Below, one piece after another: positions 38,176-47,329 of a DNA stretch of 64,000 nt. This DNA is from Phycisphaerales bacterium UBA2218 (GTDB taxonomy: Bacteria; Planctomycetota; Phycisphaerae; Sedimentisphaerales; Anaerobacaceae). Position 1 is the first letter of the stretch; the number at the start of each line of letters is the position of its first letter. The DNA is taken from assembly GCA_002327785.1 (NCBI GenBank), contig DCUI01000107.1, positions 69,918 to 133,917 on the forward strand, in the 5' to 3' direction. A program made the position numbers and the translations under genes. The notes beneath the pieces were generated by a model. It was not told the DNA's origin, did no database searches, and saw only the letters and a list, made by a program, of their open reading frames with translations.

Positions 38176-39969
38176 ATGAATCGGTCCAATCATCGAAACA
38201 AGACATTCCTATCGTGGGCATTGGCGATTGTGCTTCTCGCCCCGAGTGTGGGGGGCGCCGCACAATCGACATCTGCCGATCCTCTGCAGCTCGTACCCGC
38301 CGAGTCGCTGTTCTGCGTGCGAATCAACAAGTTCAGCGATACGCTGGCCCAGATGGATCAATTCCTGACAGGCGTATCCCCCCTCGGAGTATCCATGATG
38401 GTGATGGGCCAGATGTCCATGCTCTTGGGCGAACAGCCCAACGGGATCGACATGTCGGGGAGCTTCGTGGCGTTCGGGCCGCTCCCGGGCGGCGACGTGC
38501 CGGACCCGACGCGAATCGGCGTGCTCGTTCCAATCAGCGACTATCAGAAATTCGTCGCAGACAACCGGAACGTCGCGCAGCCCGATGCCCAGGGCATTTC
38601 CCTGATCGGGGCCGACAGAGAGCAGAACCTCGCAGCCGTCAAGGCCGGTGCCTTTGCCCTCGTGACCACCGCAAACAACAGACAGGCTCTGACCGAGATG
38701 AGGAACTGGATGCCTCGCGGGACGACCTCCCTGGCCCAGAGGCTCGGTGCCGACGAACTGAAGCGGGCCCAGGGCTTCCCTGCATGGGCCTACGCCAACA
38801 TTCAGACCGTGTCGAAGATGTTCGGACCCATGATCCAGGCGCAACTCCGGCAGGTCAAAGAGATCTCCAAACAAATGCAGGGCCAGGGCGGGCCGCCCAT
38901 GATGGGTCGGATGGATGGCATAATGGATATGTACTCCTCGCTGCTCGATACCCTGATGCGGGAGACGCAGTTCGTGAGCCTGACGCTCAACCCCAGCCCG
39001 ACGACGCTGAGTGCAGGATTGACGGTGGCAGCCATTCCGGGGACGGAGATGGCCAAGACCTTCACGGGGGATACGGCGGCCCCGGATCGGTCGTTCACAC
39101 GGTACCTCAAGAACGGGGCCATGATGAACTTCATCGCGTCCGTGGACGCCGCCTCGTGGAACCGGCTCAATGAAACGTCCATCGACATGCTTGCGAAAAT
39201 GGCCGGCAAGGAGGCGACCGACCCGCAGATCCGCCAACTGCTCAAGCTCACAACGGATGCCACCAACGCACTCGGCGGGACGCTGGCCGGATCGTTCTCC
39301 GTAAACGCCGCGAGCAAGCCGCCGTTCGAGATCCGATACGTCGTGGGGCTGAAGGACCCGCAGGCGTTCTATCGATTCCTGGAGGGGGCCCCCGCGATGT
39401 TCAGCACCGGCGCCATCGCTGATTTCTACAAGGACATGGGCATGAAGACGAGCTTCGAGCTCCAGCCCAAGGCGGAGACCTACAAGGATGTCGCCATCGA
39501 CGCCATCAAGATGAGCTTTACTGCAACCGATCCGAATTCCCAGGAGGGACAGATGATCGCCGCCATGTACGGCCAGGGAATGAACGGTCGAGTGGCCGTG
39601 GTGAATAGTCTCCTGGTGTACGCCATCGCAGCAGAGCCCGGCCCCGTCATGCGAGAGCTGATCGATCAGATAAAGGCCGGCGGCTCGACGCAGCAGGCCC
39701 CCAGCGAGGTGGACGCCGCCACAAAGTTGCTCCCCGGCGCCGAGAAGGCTGATTTCTTCACAACATTCAACATTCTGCGCACGTTCCAGATGGCCACGAC
39801 GATGTTGCCCATGCCGATCCCGATGACGGCCGTACAAAGCCAGAGCAACATCGCCCTTGCAGGCAGCGCCGACAACGGCAAGGTGTCTGTTGACATCGCC
39901 ATCCCCAAGCAACATCTGACCGAGCTTCTCGGGGTCATTATGAAGATGCAGCAGCCAAGACAGAACTGA
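38176..39969 (+). CDS. Secreted protein of unknown function, DUF3352-like
   Basis: A 597-residue exported protein starting at ATG 38176, with CAGGAGG just upstream; the longer ORF from 38122 has no such support. A Sec signal covers about residues 9-29 (FLSWALAIVLLAPSVGGAA). The mature N-terminus LVPAESLFCVRINKFSDTLAQMDQFL resembles secreted proteins of the DUF3352 type, in which a repeated domain begins with such a segment. The protein is Met-rich around residues 70-85 and 240-260. No catalytic motif is seen. The 199 bp upstream (37977-38175) show no gene. Confidence 0.6.
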   Translation: MNRSNHRNKTFLSWALAIVLLAPSVGGAAQSTSADPLQLVPAESLFCVRINKFSDTLAQMDQFLTGVSPLGVSMMVMGQMSMLLGEQPNGIDMSGSFVAFGPLPGGDVPDPTRIGVLVPISDYQKFVADNRNVAQPDAQGISLIGADREQNLAAVKAGAFALVTTANNRQALTEMRNWMPRGTTSLAQRLGADELKRAQGFPAWAYANIQTVSKMFGPMIQAQLRQVKEISKQMQGQGGPPMMGRMDGIMDMYSSLLDTLMRETQFVSLTLNPSPTTLSAGLTVAAIPGTEMAKTFTGDTAAPDRSFTRYLKNGAMMNFIASVDAASWNRLNETSIDMLAKMAGKEATDPQIRQLLKLTTDATNALGGTLAGSFSVNAASKPPFEIRYVVGLKDPQAFYRFLEGAPAMFSTGAIADFYKDMGMKTSFELQPKAETYKDVAIDAIKMSFTATDPNSQEGQMIAAMYGQGMNGRVAVVNSLLVYAIAAEPGPVMRELIDQIKAGGSTQQAPSEVDAATKLLPGAEKADFFTTFNILRTFQMATTMLPMPIPMTAVQSQSNIALAGSADNGKVSVDIAIPKQHLTELLGVIMKMQQPRQN

Positions 39970-40084
39970 AACCGGGCAATAGGGCGAACTCGATATCTAC
40001 TGACATTGAAGCCAGGGTTCTCTCCAAGGAGGACCATGGCTTTTGCATCGATGCAGGGAATGCTGCAAGCCATGTGAATCCGAC

Positions 40085-40858
40085 CTACGCCAGGTCCGCC
40101 AGCGTGACGGTCTTGCCCACCCCAACCTCGATGAACTGCTGCCCGTAAGCCTCCCGGAATCGCTCTCGGGCCTTCTCGCCCGAGCAGTGGGTCGGAGCGA
40201 CGCATCGGACGCCGCGCTCGCGAAAACCGGCGATGATCTTCCGCACCTTCCGCGACATTGCCCACTCGAGATGGAAACCGCCCATCACGAGCGCGATGTC
40301 CCCCGGATGCTGCCGACGGATCTCGTTCACGATCTTGCCTACGCCGGGATGGGCGCAGCCCGTGAGAATCACCAGGCCCCGCCCCGTGCGGACGATCATC
40401 GCCTGCTCCTTGATTCGCCGGCCGAGCACACCCGTGGTGTATACGTTCGGGCAAATCTGCTGCGGCTCGCCAACCTCGGCCACTGCCGCCCCATATCCGC
40501 GCACGAGGTCCCAGACTCCGGCAGGAAACGATGCCGGAAGATAGATGCACACACGAGGATTCGCCTTGAGCAGCCCGGCCAACCCGCCGGCATGGTCGCC
40601 GTGAACGTGCGAGAGGACGACCACATCAATGCTCGCCGGATCGATCTGCAGCTTCGCCATGTTCTCCAGCAGCAGCGCCCCATCGCTGCCCGTGTCGAAG
40701 AGGATACGCCGCTCGCCCCCCACGACATACGCGGAGAAACCCCAGGCGGTCTTGAGCAACTCGACGCACGGGTAGTTGTCGTGAACGATCGTGATCGTCA
40801 GTTCGTCCAGGGGACGATTCTTGGCTGAATGACCATCGTGTCCCATACGTCCGGGCAT
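40085..40858 (-). CDS. MBL-fold metallo-hydrolase
   Basis: A 257-residue metallo-beta-lactamase-fold enzyme. The metal ligands are in VVLSHVHGDHAGGL (H-x-H-x-D-H). The later ligands sit in GCAHPGVGK and GGFHLEW. The pattern, with the extra THCSGEKA motif near the C-terminus, is close to the group annotated as dihydropteridine-ribofuranosylaminobenzene-phosphate synthase-like. No methanopterin genes are nearby, so function is open. The start could be ATG 40858 or 40846. A promoter candidate lies upstream at 40883-40910. Confidence 0.88.
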   Translation of the reverse strand: MPGRMGHDGHSAKNRPLDELTITIVHDNYPCVELLKTAWGFSAYVVGGERRILFDTGSDGALLLENMAKLQIDPASIDVVVLSHVHGDHAGGLAGLLKANPRVCIYLPASFPAGVWDLVRGYGAAVAEVGEPQQICPNVYTTGVLGRRIKEQAMIVRTGRGLVILTGCAHPGVGKIVNEIRRQHPGDIALVMGGFHLEWAMSRKVRKIIAGFRERGVRCVAPTHCSGEKARERFREAYGQQFIEVGVGKTVTLADLA

Positions 40859-40882
40859 ACCTGTTGGGTTTCAGACATTCAA

Positions 40883-40910
40883 CACATACGACGGTGGGTG
40901 GCAGTGTCAA
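40883..40910 (-). promoter_or_regulatory. Sigma70-like promoter for MBL-fold gene
   Basis: On the minus strand: TTGACA at 40910-40905, a 16-bp spacer, TATGTG at 40888-40883. The -35 is perfect and the -10 has the invariant first two bases. It lies 25 bp upstream of the ATG at 40858. Confidence 0.5.
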
Positions 40911-41052
40911 ACGAAGCCTGGCGATGGTCTTATGCGCATTCGATGGAACCATCCCCAAGGCCCTCGGTCTTGAAGCTGCCACCCGGACATCTCCATTGAA
41001 TGCCTGAAGATCGATCTCTCCTGTACAGCGGGGCCGAGAATCCCGATCCCCA

Positions 41053-42576
41053 TTACACCGGCGCGCCGGTCGTGTCGTTGTATTGGGCCCGCAACCGTTT
41101 CAATTCGACCGTCAGTTCCTTCACGACTTCGGCATACCGGGGGTCGTTGTAGACGTTCTGCATCTCATCCGGATCGCTCTGGAGATCGTACAGTTCCCAC
41201 TCGTCAATGTCGTTATAGAAGCGGATCAGCTTGTAGCGCTGGGTGCGAACGCCGTAGTGACGCTTCACGCTGTGGACAGCGGGGTACTCGTAGTAGTGAT
41301 AGTACATCGAGGTCCGCCAGTCGCTTGGCGTTCGCCCCTGCAACAGCGGCCGCAGCGACCGGCCCTGCATATCCGCCGGAACGGACACGCCCGCGCAGTC
41401 GAGGAACGTCTCACCGAAGTCGAGATTCAGCACAATATCATCGTTCACGGACCCCGCACGGATTTCCTTTGGATACCGGACCACCAGCGGCATCCGCAGC
41501 GACTCCTCATACATAAATCGCTTGTCGAACCAGCCGTGATCGCCAAGGTAGAAGCCCTGGTCGCTCGTATAGATCACGACCGTATTCTCGGCAAGGCCCG
41601 ACGTATCAAGGTAGTCCAGCACGCGCCCGACGCTCTCATCCACGGACGCGATGCACCGCAGGTAGTCCTTGATGTATCGCTGATACTTCCACCGGACCAG
41701 GTCCTTGCCCTGGAGATTCGCCTCCTCGAAGGCCTTGTTCTTCGGCCCGTAGGCGGCGTCCCACTTCGCCTGTTGCTCGGACGTGAGCTTGCCGGGCGTG
41801 ACCAGCTTGAGGTCCCGCTTGGTCATGGTCTTCTCGATGCTCATATCCTGCTCTTTCGCGGCCCGGCCCCGCCCGGTGTAGTCGTCGAAGAGCGTCGCGG
41901 GCTCGGGGATCTCGACATCGTCGTAGAGCGTCAGATACTTCGGCCCCGGCTCCCACTCGCGGTGCGGCGCCTTGTGATGGAACATCAGGCAGAACGGCTT
42001 GCCGTCCTTGCGGCCCTTGAGCCAGTCGAGCGCGTTGTCCGTAAGGACATCGGTCACATAGCCCGTGTGCTGTTTCTGCACCCCCATCTCAATCGTCGCT
42101 GGATTGTAGTACACCCCCTGCCCCGGCAGGATGTTCCAGTAGTCGAAGCCGGTCGGATCACTCTTGAGGTGCCACTTGCCGATGATGGCGGTCTCATAGC
42201 CCGCCTGCCGGAGCAGCTTGGGGAACGTCTGCTGCGAGCCGTCGAACTTCACGGCGTTGTCGATCAGCCCGTTGAGATGGCTGTACTTGCCGGTAAGGAT
42301 GACGGCTCGGCACGGGGCACAAATCGAATTCGTGCAGAAGCTGTTCGTGAACCGCATCCCCTCGGTTGCGATCCGGTCCAGGTTCGGCGTTTTGTTGATC
42401 TTGCTCCCATAGCAACTCATGGCGTGCGAGGCATGGTCGTCCGTCATGATGAAGAGGATATTGGGTCGCCCCTTCGCCCCCGAAGCCTGCCCCCTGCCGA
42501 CCCCGCCGGAAAGCACGGACAACCCCGCCACAGTTCCGAAAGCCTTCAGAAACTCGCGTCGCGTCTGCCTGGTCAT
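41053..42576 (-). CDS. Tat-exported sulfatase (formylglycine type)
   Basis: A 507-residue sulfatase from ATG 42576, preceded by AAGGGG; the longer ORF to 43191 has no basis. The N-terminus [21 protein letters not shown] is a twin-arginine signal. [21 protein letters not shown] holds the metal-binding Asp pair. The catalytic Cys86 lies in [12 protein letters not shown] (C-x-P-x-R), which must be converted to formylglycine. HHKAPH and [13 protein letters not shown] carry further metal and substrate residues. The sulfated substrate is probably a polysaccharide. A dedicated FGE is not evident nearby. It is divergent from the TIM-barrel gene at 42778; the 201-bp gap shows no further gene. Confidence 0.95.
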   Translation of the reverse strand: MTRQTRREFLKAFGTVAGLSVLSGGVGRGQASGAKGRPNILFIMTDDHASHAMSCYGSKINKTPNLDRIATEGMRFTNSFCTNSICAPCRAVILTGKYSHLNGLIDNAVKFDGSQQTFPKLLRQAGYETAIIGKWHLKSDPTGFDYWNILPGQGVYYNPATIEMGVQKQHTGYVTDVLTDNALDWLKGRKDGKPFCLMFHHKAPHREWEPGPKYLTLYDDVEIPEPATLFDDYTGRGRAAKEQDMSIEKTMTKRDLKLVTPGKLTSEQQAKWDAAYGPKNKAFEEANLQGKDLVRWKYQRYIKDYLRCIASVDESVGRVLDYLDTSGLAENTVVIYTSDQGFYLGDHGWFDKRFMYEESLRMPLVVRYPKEIRAGSVNDDIVLNLDFGETFLDCAGVSVPADMQGRSLRPLLQGRTPSDWRTSMYYHYYEYPAVHSVKRHYGVRTQRYKLIRFYNDIDEWELYDLQSDPDEMQNVYNDPRYAEVVKELTVELKRLRAQYNDTTGAPV

Positions 42577-42777
42577 ATCAGCCCCTTTCCAATAGCCTGC
42601 GGCCGGCCCAGCGATCACAGTCGCATGTCTACGCCAAGGGGACCATGATATGGCCCGAGGGAGCCGTTGTCCAAGGAATTGCCGACACGGGGAGCACACA
42701 CCCGACATTTCATTCCCACCTGACAACAACATGAGGGTATACTGATGACGGGCACCGAGAGAAAGAGGTGAACTCGT

Positions 42778-43731
42778 ATGAGGAATATGACACGCAGGCT
42801 GTTCATCAGGCAATCTTTGCTGGGCGCCGGGGCGTTGGTGGTTGCTCCTTCCCTGGAGGTGTTTGGGGCAGCGGGGACGGAGGCGGGGATCAAGATATCC
42901 TTGGCGGAGTGGTCTCTGCATCGGGCACTGTATTCCGGCAGGCTCGATCATCTGGATTTTCCGCTGAAGGCGAAGAAGGATTTTGGGATTTCGGCGGTCG
43001 AGTACGTCAATGGCTTCTTCGGCGGCAAGAAGATGAATTTCAAGGCGGCTGCGAAGAATTCCGCTTATCTGAAGGAACTGCTCACGCGGAGCAAGGATGC
43101 AGGCGTTGTGAATCATCTGCTCATGGTGGACGATGAGGGGCCATTGGCTGCGGCGGATGAGGGGGCGAGGCTCGCGGCGGTGGAGAACCACAAGAAGTGG
43201 GTGGAGGCGGCGAAGGTTCTGGGCTGCCGGACCGTCCGCGTGAATCTACATGGCGAGGGCTCGTCCGAGGAGAAACACACCGCTTCGGTGGATTCGCTCG
43301 GGCGACTGGGCGAGTTCGCGGAGTCCATGAAAACAAGCATCGTCGTGGAGAACCACGGCGGCGTGACCTCCAATGGGGCCTGGCTGGCGGACGTGGTCCG
43401 ACAGGTCTCCCGCGACAACGTCGGAACGCTGCCCGACTTCGGGAACTTCTGCATCTCGCATCCGTGGGGCACCACGCAGGACGGCTGCGAGGACATGTAT
43501 GACCGCTACAAGGGCGTGGCGGAACTTCTGCCCTACGCCAAAGGCGTCAGCGCCAAATCCTACGATTTCGACGCCAACGGAGAGCAGCCGCTGATGGACT
43601 ACGAGAGACTGATCGGCCTTGTGAAGGCCGCCGGCTACAAAGGCTACGTCGGCATCGAGTACGAAGGCAACACGCAGCCCGAAAACGAAGGCATCCGCAA
43701 AACCAAGGCGCTGGTGGAGAGATATCTGTAG
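42778..43731 (+). CDS. Tat-exported sugar phosphate isomerase/epimerase-like TIM barrel
   Basis: A 317-residue protein with a twin-arginine signal ([21 protein letters not shown]) and an AP-endonuclease-2/xylose-isomerase-like TIM barrel. Possible metal ligands are in [17 protein letters not shown] and [10 protein letters not shown] near the C-terminal ends of the strands, as in IolE/DTE-type enzymes. WSLHRAL opens the barrel. Export of this fold is common in planctomycete and Bacteroidota catabolic gene sets; the substrate here is unknown. The start has AAAGAGGTG a few bases upstream. The gene converges with the M81 gene, 19 bp from its stop. Confidence 0.85.
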   Translation: MRNMTRRLFIRQSLLGAGALVVAPSLEVFGAAGTEAGIKISLAEWSLHRALYSGRLDHLDFPLKAKKDFGISAVEYVNGFFGGKKMNFKAAAKNSAYLKELLTRSKDAGVVNHLLMVDDEGPLAAADEGARLAAVENHKKWVEAAKVLGCRTVRVNLHGEGSSEEKHTASVDSLGRLGEFAESMKTSIVVENHGGVTSNGAWLADVVRQVSRDNVGTLPDFGNFCISHPWGTTQDGCEDMYDRYKGVAELLPYAKGVSAKSYDFDANGEQPLMDYERLIGLVKAAGYKGYVGIEYEGNTQPENEGIRKTKALVERYL

Positions 43732-43750
43732 GCGTCGGAGCGATTACGGA

Positions 43751-45253
43751 TTAGGGAGCGGGGGCCGCTTCGGGGTCGAAGGAAACGCTCGGGTCCAAGG
43801 GAAACAGGGGCTTGCGGCGACGGGTGTAGGTCAGGCTCTCGATCCGCATGTCTCCGGCGCCGGGCGTCAGGAGCATGATGTAGCGGGGGGCGATCCGGGT
43901 CAGGGCCGCATAGAGGTAGCCTTCTTTCACGACGACGATCTTGCGGGTCAGAGGATCGATGCCGCAGGGCGGGAATTGACGAGGGTCGGTGAACGCCATG
44001 GGTCCGTCCGCCAGAATCGCCTCGACCTCCCCGATCCGGACGACCGCCATGCGGGGATTCTCGATGAGTCGCACGACCTGCGCCTCGGTCTCCAATGGAG
44101 GCCCGAACCGCGTCTCGACGGTCGCGCCGATGGAAAGGGCGAGACTTTTGCCCACGCCTGCCTCGAAGCAGCGATTCACCGCGGGCGCATCGTTGATGCC
44201 GGCGACAACGGCGCTTTTCACATTCCTCTCGACCAGATGGCGGAGCACAATCGGGAGGTCGCCCGGCGCACTGGCCGTCACGTTGTCTCCACTGTCGGTC
44301 AGGAAGACGGTCGATTCCTTGGCCGCCAGCGCCCTGTTGACGCCCTCTTCCAGTCCCGCGGTTTCGCAGCCGAAGGCGAACTGATGGCGGGCCTCCCATA
44401 TCTTGTGGGCCAGATGCACCGCTGCGGCGCGAGCGGCACCCCGCGAGCCGTCGGCGGTAATCATCGCGGACATCCCCGTATCCGGCGAATCCGTCCAGGC
44501 GCAGCCGACGAAGAGCGTGGCCGCCAGGATCTTCGACTCATGGCCGAGCACACCTTCGCGCTCGATCCGCCGGGCCTCTTCGACGAGGGACCGGAAAGGC
44601 TCGGCGGTCGTCATGGCCTTCTCGCCCTGCAGGATCATCGGAATCGGCAGCACGTAGGCGACCGGATGCGCCTTCCCCGCGAGCGTGTCCAGCAGAATGC
44701 GTCCGGCGAGGTCCGCGGTCTGGGCTCCATCCGTGTGGGGTGCGGTCTTCAGGCCAACGAGAATATCGCCGAATTGGGCCAGGCAGGCCGGGATATTGCC
44801 GTGCAGATCGAACGTGCAGGCGATGGGGACCTTGGGACCGACGAGGGAACGCACCTCGCCGACGAGAACGGTCTCCGCCGGACCGATTCCCTCGGCATAC
44901 ATCGCCCCGTGGAGCCGCAGGAACACCGCGTCAACGGGCATTGCGGCCCGCAAGGAATCCAGGACCCGGTTCATCGCCTCGCGGCAGGGCTTCTCCTCGA
45001 TGGTCCCGCCACCGTTGGGACGCGCGTGAATCCCGGGAATCACGGTCAGGCCGGCATCCTCCCAGACCACCGGAGGGGTGCGGCTAACCTGGGCAAACCC
45101 GAATGATGCGGTCCTGACGGGGTGGAACGTGTTGGTCTCGTGCGAGAATCCGGCGACGAAGACACGTCGTCTGTCACTCGCGAGAAGCGCTCTGGAACCG
45201 ACGACCAAACCGGCCGCCAGCGTACGCTTGAGGAACTCTCTGCGATTGCCCAC
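43751..45253 (-). CDS. M81 family metallopeptidase (MlrC-like), Tat signal
   Basis: A 500-residue protein from GTG 45253, chosen because CAGGAG precedes it and the product begins with a twin-arginine signal (NRREFLKRTLAAGLVVGSRAL). The N-terminal domain contains AGFSHETNTFHP and IACTFDLHGN, the metal-site motifs of the M81/MlrC family, plus LRLHGAMYAEG. The C-terminal part (SLSIGATVETRFGPPL) is also typical. MlrC completes microcystin breakdown in some bacteria, but most relatives have unknown peptide or amide substrates. In this context a role in degrading some extracellular compound is only inference. Confidence 0.88.
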   Translation of the reverse strand: MGNRREFLKRTLAAGLVVGSRALLASDRRRVFVAGFSHETNTFHPVRTASFGFAQVSRTPPVVWEDAGLTVIPGIHARPNGGGTIEEKPCREAMNRVLDSLRAAMPVDAVFLRLHGAMYAEGIGPAETVLVGEVRSLVGPKVPIACTFDLHGNIPACLAQFGDILVGLKTAPHTDGAQTADLAGRILLDTLAGKAHPVAYVLPIPMILQGEKAMTTAEPFRSLVEEARRIEREGVLGHESKILAATLFVGCAWTDSPDTGMSAMITADGSRGAARAAAVHLAHKIWEARHQFAFGCETAGLEEGVNRALAAKESTVFLTDSGDNVTASAPGDLPIVLRHLVERNVKSAVVAGINDAPAVNRCFEAGVGKSLALSIGATVETRFGPPLETEAQVVRLIENPRMAVVRIGEVEAILADGPMAFTDPRQFPPCGIDPLTRKIVVVKEGYLYAALTRIAPRYIMLLTPGAGDMRIESLTYTRRRKPLFPLDPSVSFDPEAAPAP

Positions 45254-45358
45254 GGTTGGCTCCTGCGGCTCAGCACGGGCACAGGGATTTTGAGGACCTG
45301 GCCATGAGCGGCAACCGTCTGTTGTCGGCTTGGACAATAGACAGCTCTCCTTACCGGA

Positions 45359-45481
45359 TCATTTCATCCCGGTGATTGAGGCTCCGCCCTGCTTTTTCAT
45401 CTTCTTTTCAAGCCGCTTCTCTTTCAGCGTTTTCTGTGCCTTCTTCTTCACGTCTTTCTTCACATCACGACTGTGGGCCAT
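45359..45481 (-). CDS. Small Lys-rich protein (40 aa)
   Basis: A short ORF beginning MAHSRDVKKDVKKKAQKT and ending GASITGMK. ATG 45481 is preceded by AAAGGACG, a good Shine-Dalgarno at seven bases. Lys and Arg account for well over a third of residues, with a regular KK spacing that suits a helix; the tail is neutral. I recall similar tiny Lys-rich proteins in planctomycetes and Bacteroidota but cannot name a family. It could bind nucleic acid. It lies between the M81 gene and the PAP2 gene. Confidence 0.55.
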   Translation of the reverse strand: MAHSRDVKKDVKKKAQKTLKEKRLEKKMKKQGGASITGMK

Positions 45482-45703
45482 ACATCGTCCTTTCTTACAT
45501 ACCCCTTGTTCCACCACCTGTTGGCCCCATTCTATCGTCTATTTCCGTGGGTGCCATCTTAATCTGCGTTTCGAAGAGATGCAGGAGTCGCCGATGCATG
45601 CAAAAACGAGTTTCCGGGTATTGCCTGTTTCACCTCTGGCTCATAGGATGACGGCGGCAAGTGACAAAGGCAATGAGGTCGGTCTTGGCGAAAGGAGAAT
45701 ACC

Positions 45704-45874
45704 GTGCGTAATCACAACTGGACAACCATGTCCCTGGAAGAATCCCGACTGAGTGACGTGAGCTGCACAACAGGTCGGCGGGGTTGTCGCATTCGACGTG
45801 GGGAACGCGGGCTGTATTCTCTGGCGGTGTTGCGCAATCGTGCTATCATACGAAGTGGTGTGGCGATGGTTTGA
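45704..45874 (+). CDS. Possible small ORF upstream of PAP2 gene (56 aa)
   Basis: GTG 45704 has a perfect AAAGGAGA Shine-Dalgarno (45691-45698) and opens a 56-codon frame that ends within the start of the PAP2 gene (20-bp overlap). The product (MRNHNWTTMSLEESRLSDV then Arg-rich) shows no known domain. It may be a coupling leader for the PAP2 gene, which itself lacks a good ribosome site. The rest of 45482-45703 holds nothing I can support. Confidence 0.3.
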   Translation: MRNHNWTTMSLEESRLSDVSCTTGRRGCRIRRGERGLYSLAVLRNRAIIRSGVAMV

Positions 45875-46655
45875 CAGGCTGTTTTGTGTTTGCATTTTGG
45901 CCTTGCCGCTGCCCGCCGGAGCGGCGGACCGGGAGGGGACGGTTGCGCCCTGCGGCTGGTTCGATGCGGCCACAACCGATCTCGACCTGTTTCCCTGCCG
46001 GCTCAAGGCCGATGCCAAAGCCACATTCTTCAACGGCGACAATCTGGCCCTCCTGGCATGGGCCGGGGCGGCCAGCGCTGCGATGAACAACGGGAACGCC
46101 GATGACGACATCGCCGACCACTTCGACGAGCACGATACGTTCGGCGGCTTCAGCGATGAGGCCCTCTTCATCATCGGTTCCCCAGTCACCCACTTTGCCG
46201 GCACGGCAATCTGGTACGTGCTTGAAGCCGAGAATCAGGACGACCCAGGCAGACAGCGGGCGGTGACGATGCTCTCGGCGCTGACGATCACCGCGACCGT
46301 CACGGGCGGACTCAAGATGATCCGGGACAACGATCAGCCCGACGGCCAAAGTTGGGCCTGGCCGAGCGGCCACACGTCCAGCTCCGTTGCGGTCGCGTCG
46401 GTGCTGCACGAATTCTACGGCCTGAAGGTGGGCCTGCCGGCTTATGCCGTCGCGGGGGTCGTCGCCTGGCGGATGATGGACGACGGCGACCACTGGGCCA
46501 GCGACGTGCTCTTCGGTGCGACGCTCGGCTGGGTGGTCGGCCACAGCGTGGCCCGCCGCCACGGCGCTCCCGAGATCGCAGGATTCGAACTGTTGCCCTA
46601 CTCCGGCAACCACCGGACCCCGGCTGTAGGGATCAGCTTGGCCAAACGATTCTGA
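45855..46655 (+). CDS. PAP2 superfamily phosphatase
   Basis: A 266-residue phosphatase-like protein. GTG 45855 yields a plausible signal peptide (MVWRWFDRLFCVCILALPLP); an upstream GTG/TTG frame to 45798 is possible. The three PAP2 motifs are present: GGLKMIRDNDQPDG (K-x6-RP-like, where the Arg-Pro is altered to Gln-Pro), WPSGHTSSSVAVA and the final DDGDHWASDVLFGA (H and D in the C3 motif region). Whether it still acts on lipid phosphates or has become a periplasmic acid phosphatase or non-enzyme cannot be decided. Residues 80-115 are Asp- and Asn-rich. Confidence 0.82.
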   Translation: MVWRWFDRLFCVCILALPLPAGAADREGTVAPCGWFDAATTDLDLFPCRLKADAKATFFNGDNLALLAWAGAASAAMNNGNADDDIADHFDEHDTFGGFSDEALFIIGSPVTHFAGTAIWYVLEAENQDDPGRQRAVTMLSALTITATVTGGLKMIRDNDQPDGQSWAWPSGHTSSSVAVASVLHEFYGLKVGLPAYAVAGVVAWRMMDDGDHWASDVLFGATLGWVVGHSVARRHGAPEIAGFELLPYSGNHRTPAVGISLAKRF

Positions 46656-46771
46656 AAGTCCCCCAGGGGCAGGGCACCTCAATCCGGCGGGGCTTTTTAC
46701 GAGCTATTTACACTTCTCATCCTCAATTCTTGCATAGAATATAGAATAGCAGTGCGTGAAGGAGATTGGGT

Positions 46772-47191
46772 ATGAGATGGTACGGAACGTGGGTCGAAGC
46801 GGGCGTCTGTCTCGGCTGGCTTTTCATGGCCGTCGGTTGCGGGGACCGAGCGGGCAGTATCGATACAAGACCGTCTTCAGATACTCTGAGCATGGCCGCT
46901 CTCAGTACCCATGCCCGCTACGTCCAGATGCGCGGTGCGAGCGAAATCCCGCCGTTCCAGGAAATCCCGCGGTCGTGCTGGGCCAAGGAGATCAGGGGCC
47001 TCCATCCTCTCAGGGTCTGTCTGCACAGAGCCAATCTCGTCGTGGTTCAGAAAGAATCCGACGGCGTGGAAGAGGGGAAATACATCTCGACCATCATCTC
47101 GTCCTATGCACCGCGGAGCGGAGACGACGATTTTACCTTCACAAATCACGAAGGGTCCGTGTGCGATTTCAAACGAAGCGTACCCAACTGA
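46772..47191 (+). CDS. Putative lipoprotein of unknown function
   Basis: A 139-residue protein from ATG 46772, which has AAGGAGA six bases upstream; TTG 46766 is too near. The N-terminus LGWLFMAVGC gives a lipobox-like cleavage site with Cys23, suggesting a lipoprotein. The rest (about 115 residues) has three more Cys (SCWAKE, RVCLHR, SVCDFK) and no recognisable domain. The region 46656-46771 includes AT-rich sequence but no clear promoter. It precedes the GH78 gene on the same strand by 138 bp. Confidence 0.6.
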   Translation: MRWYGTWVEAGVCLGWLFMAVGCGDRAGSIDTRPSSDTLSMAALSTHARYVQMRGASEIPPFQEIPRSCWAKEIRGLHPLRVCLHRANLVVVQKESDGVEEGKYISTIISSYAPRSGDDDFTFTNHEGSVCDFKRSVPN

Positions 47192-47329
47192 TCAGCGGCC
47201 CCGTGTGAAGAGGCCATAGGTCCTATCGGTCCCCTTGCGCTTCGCGAACTCGGCCCTTGATTTCCGCCGGGGTTTGCGAGACAATCCTATGACAAGGCAA
47301 TTCCGCAACCCCCGTTGGAGGTGAAAAGG

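Noticed and set aside
38209..39915. A 568-codon minus-strand frame rich in His and Gly
   Set aside because: Antisense to the exported protein at 38176, whose start has a strong Shine-Dalgarno and signal peptide.
41083..42648. A 521-codon plus-strand frame
   Set aside because: Antisense to the sulfatase, whose catalytic motif is intact.
42577..43191. N-terminal extension of the sulfatase ORF
   Set aside because: The Tat signal starts at 42576; the upstream part is antisense to the TIM-barrel gene.
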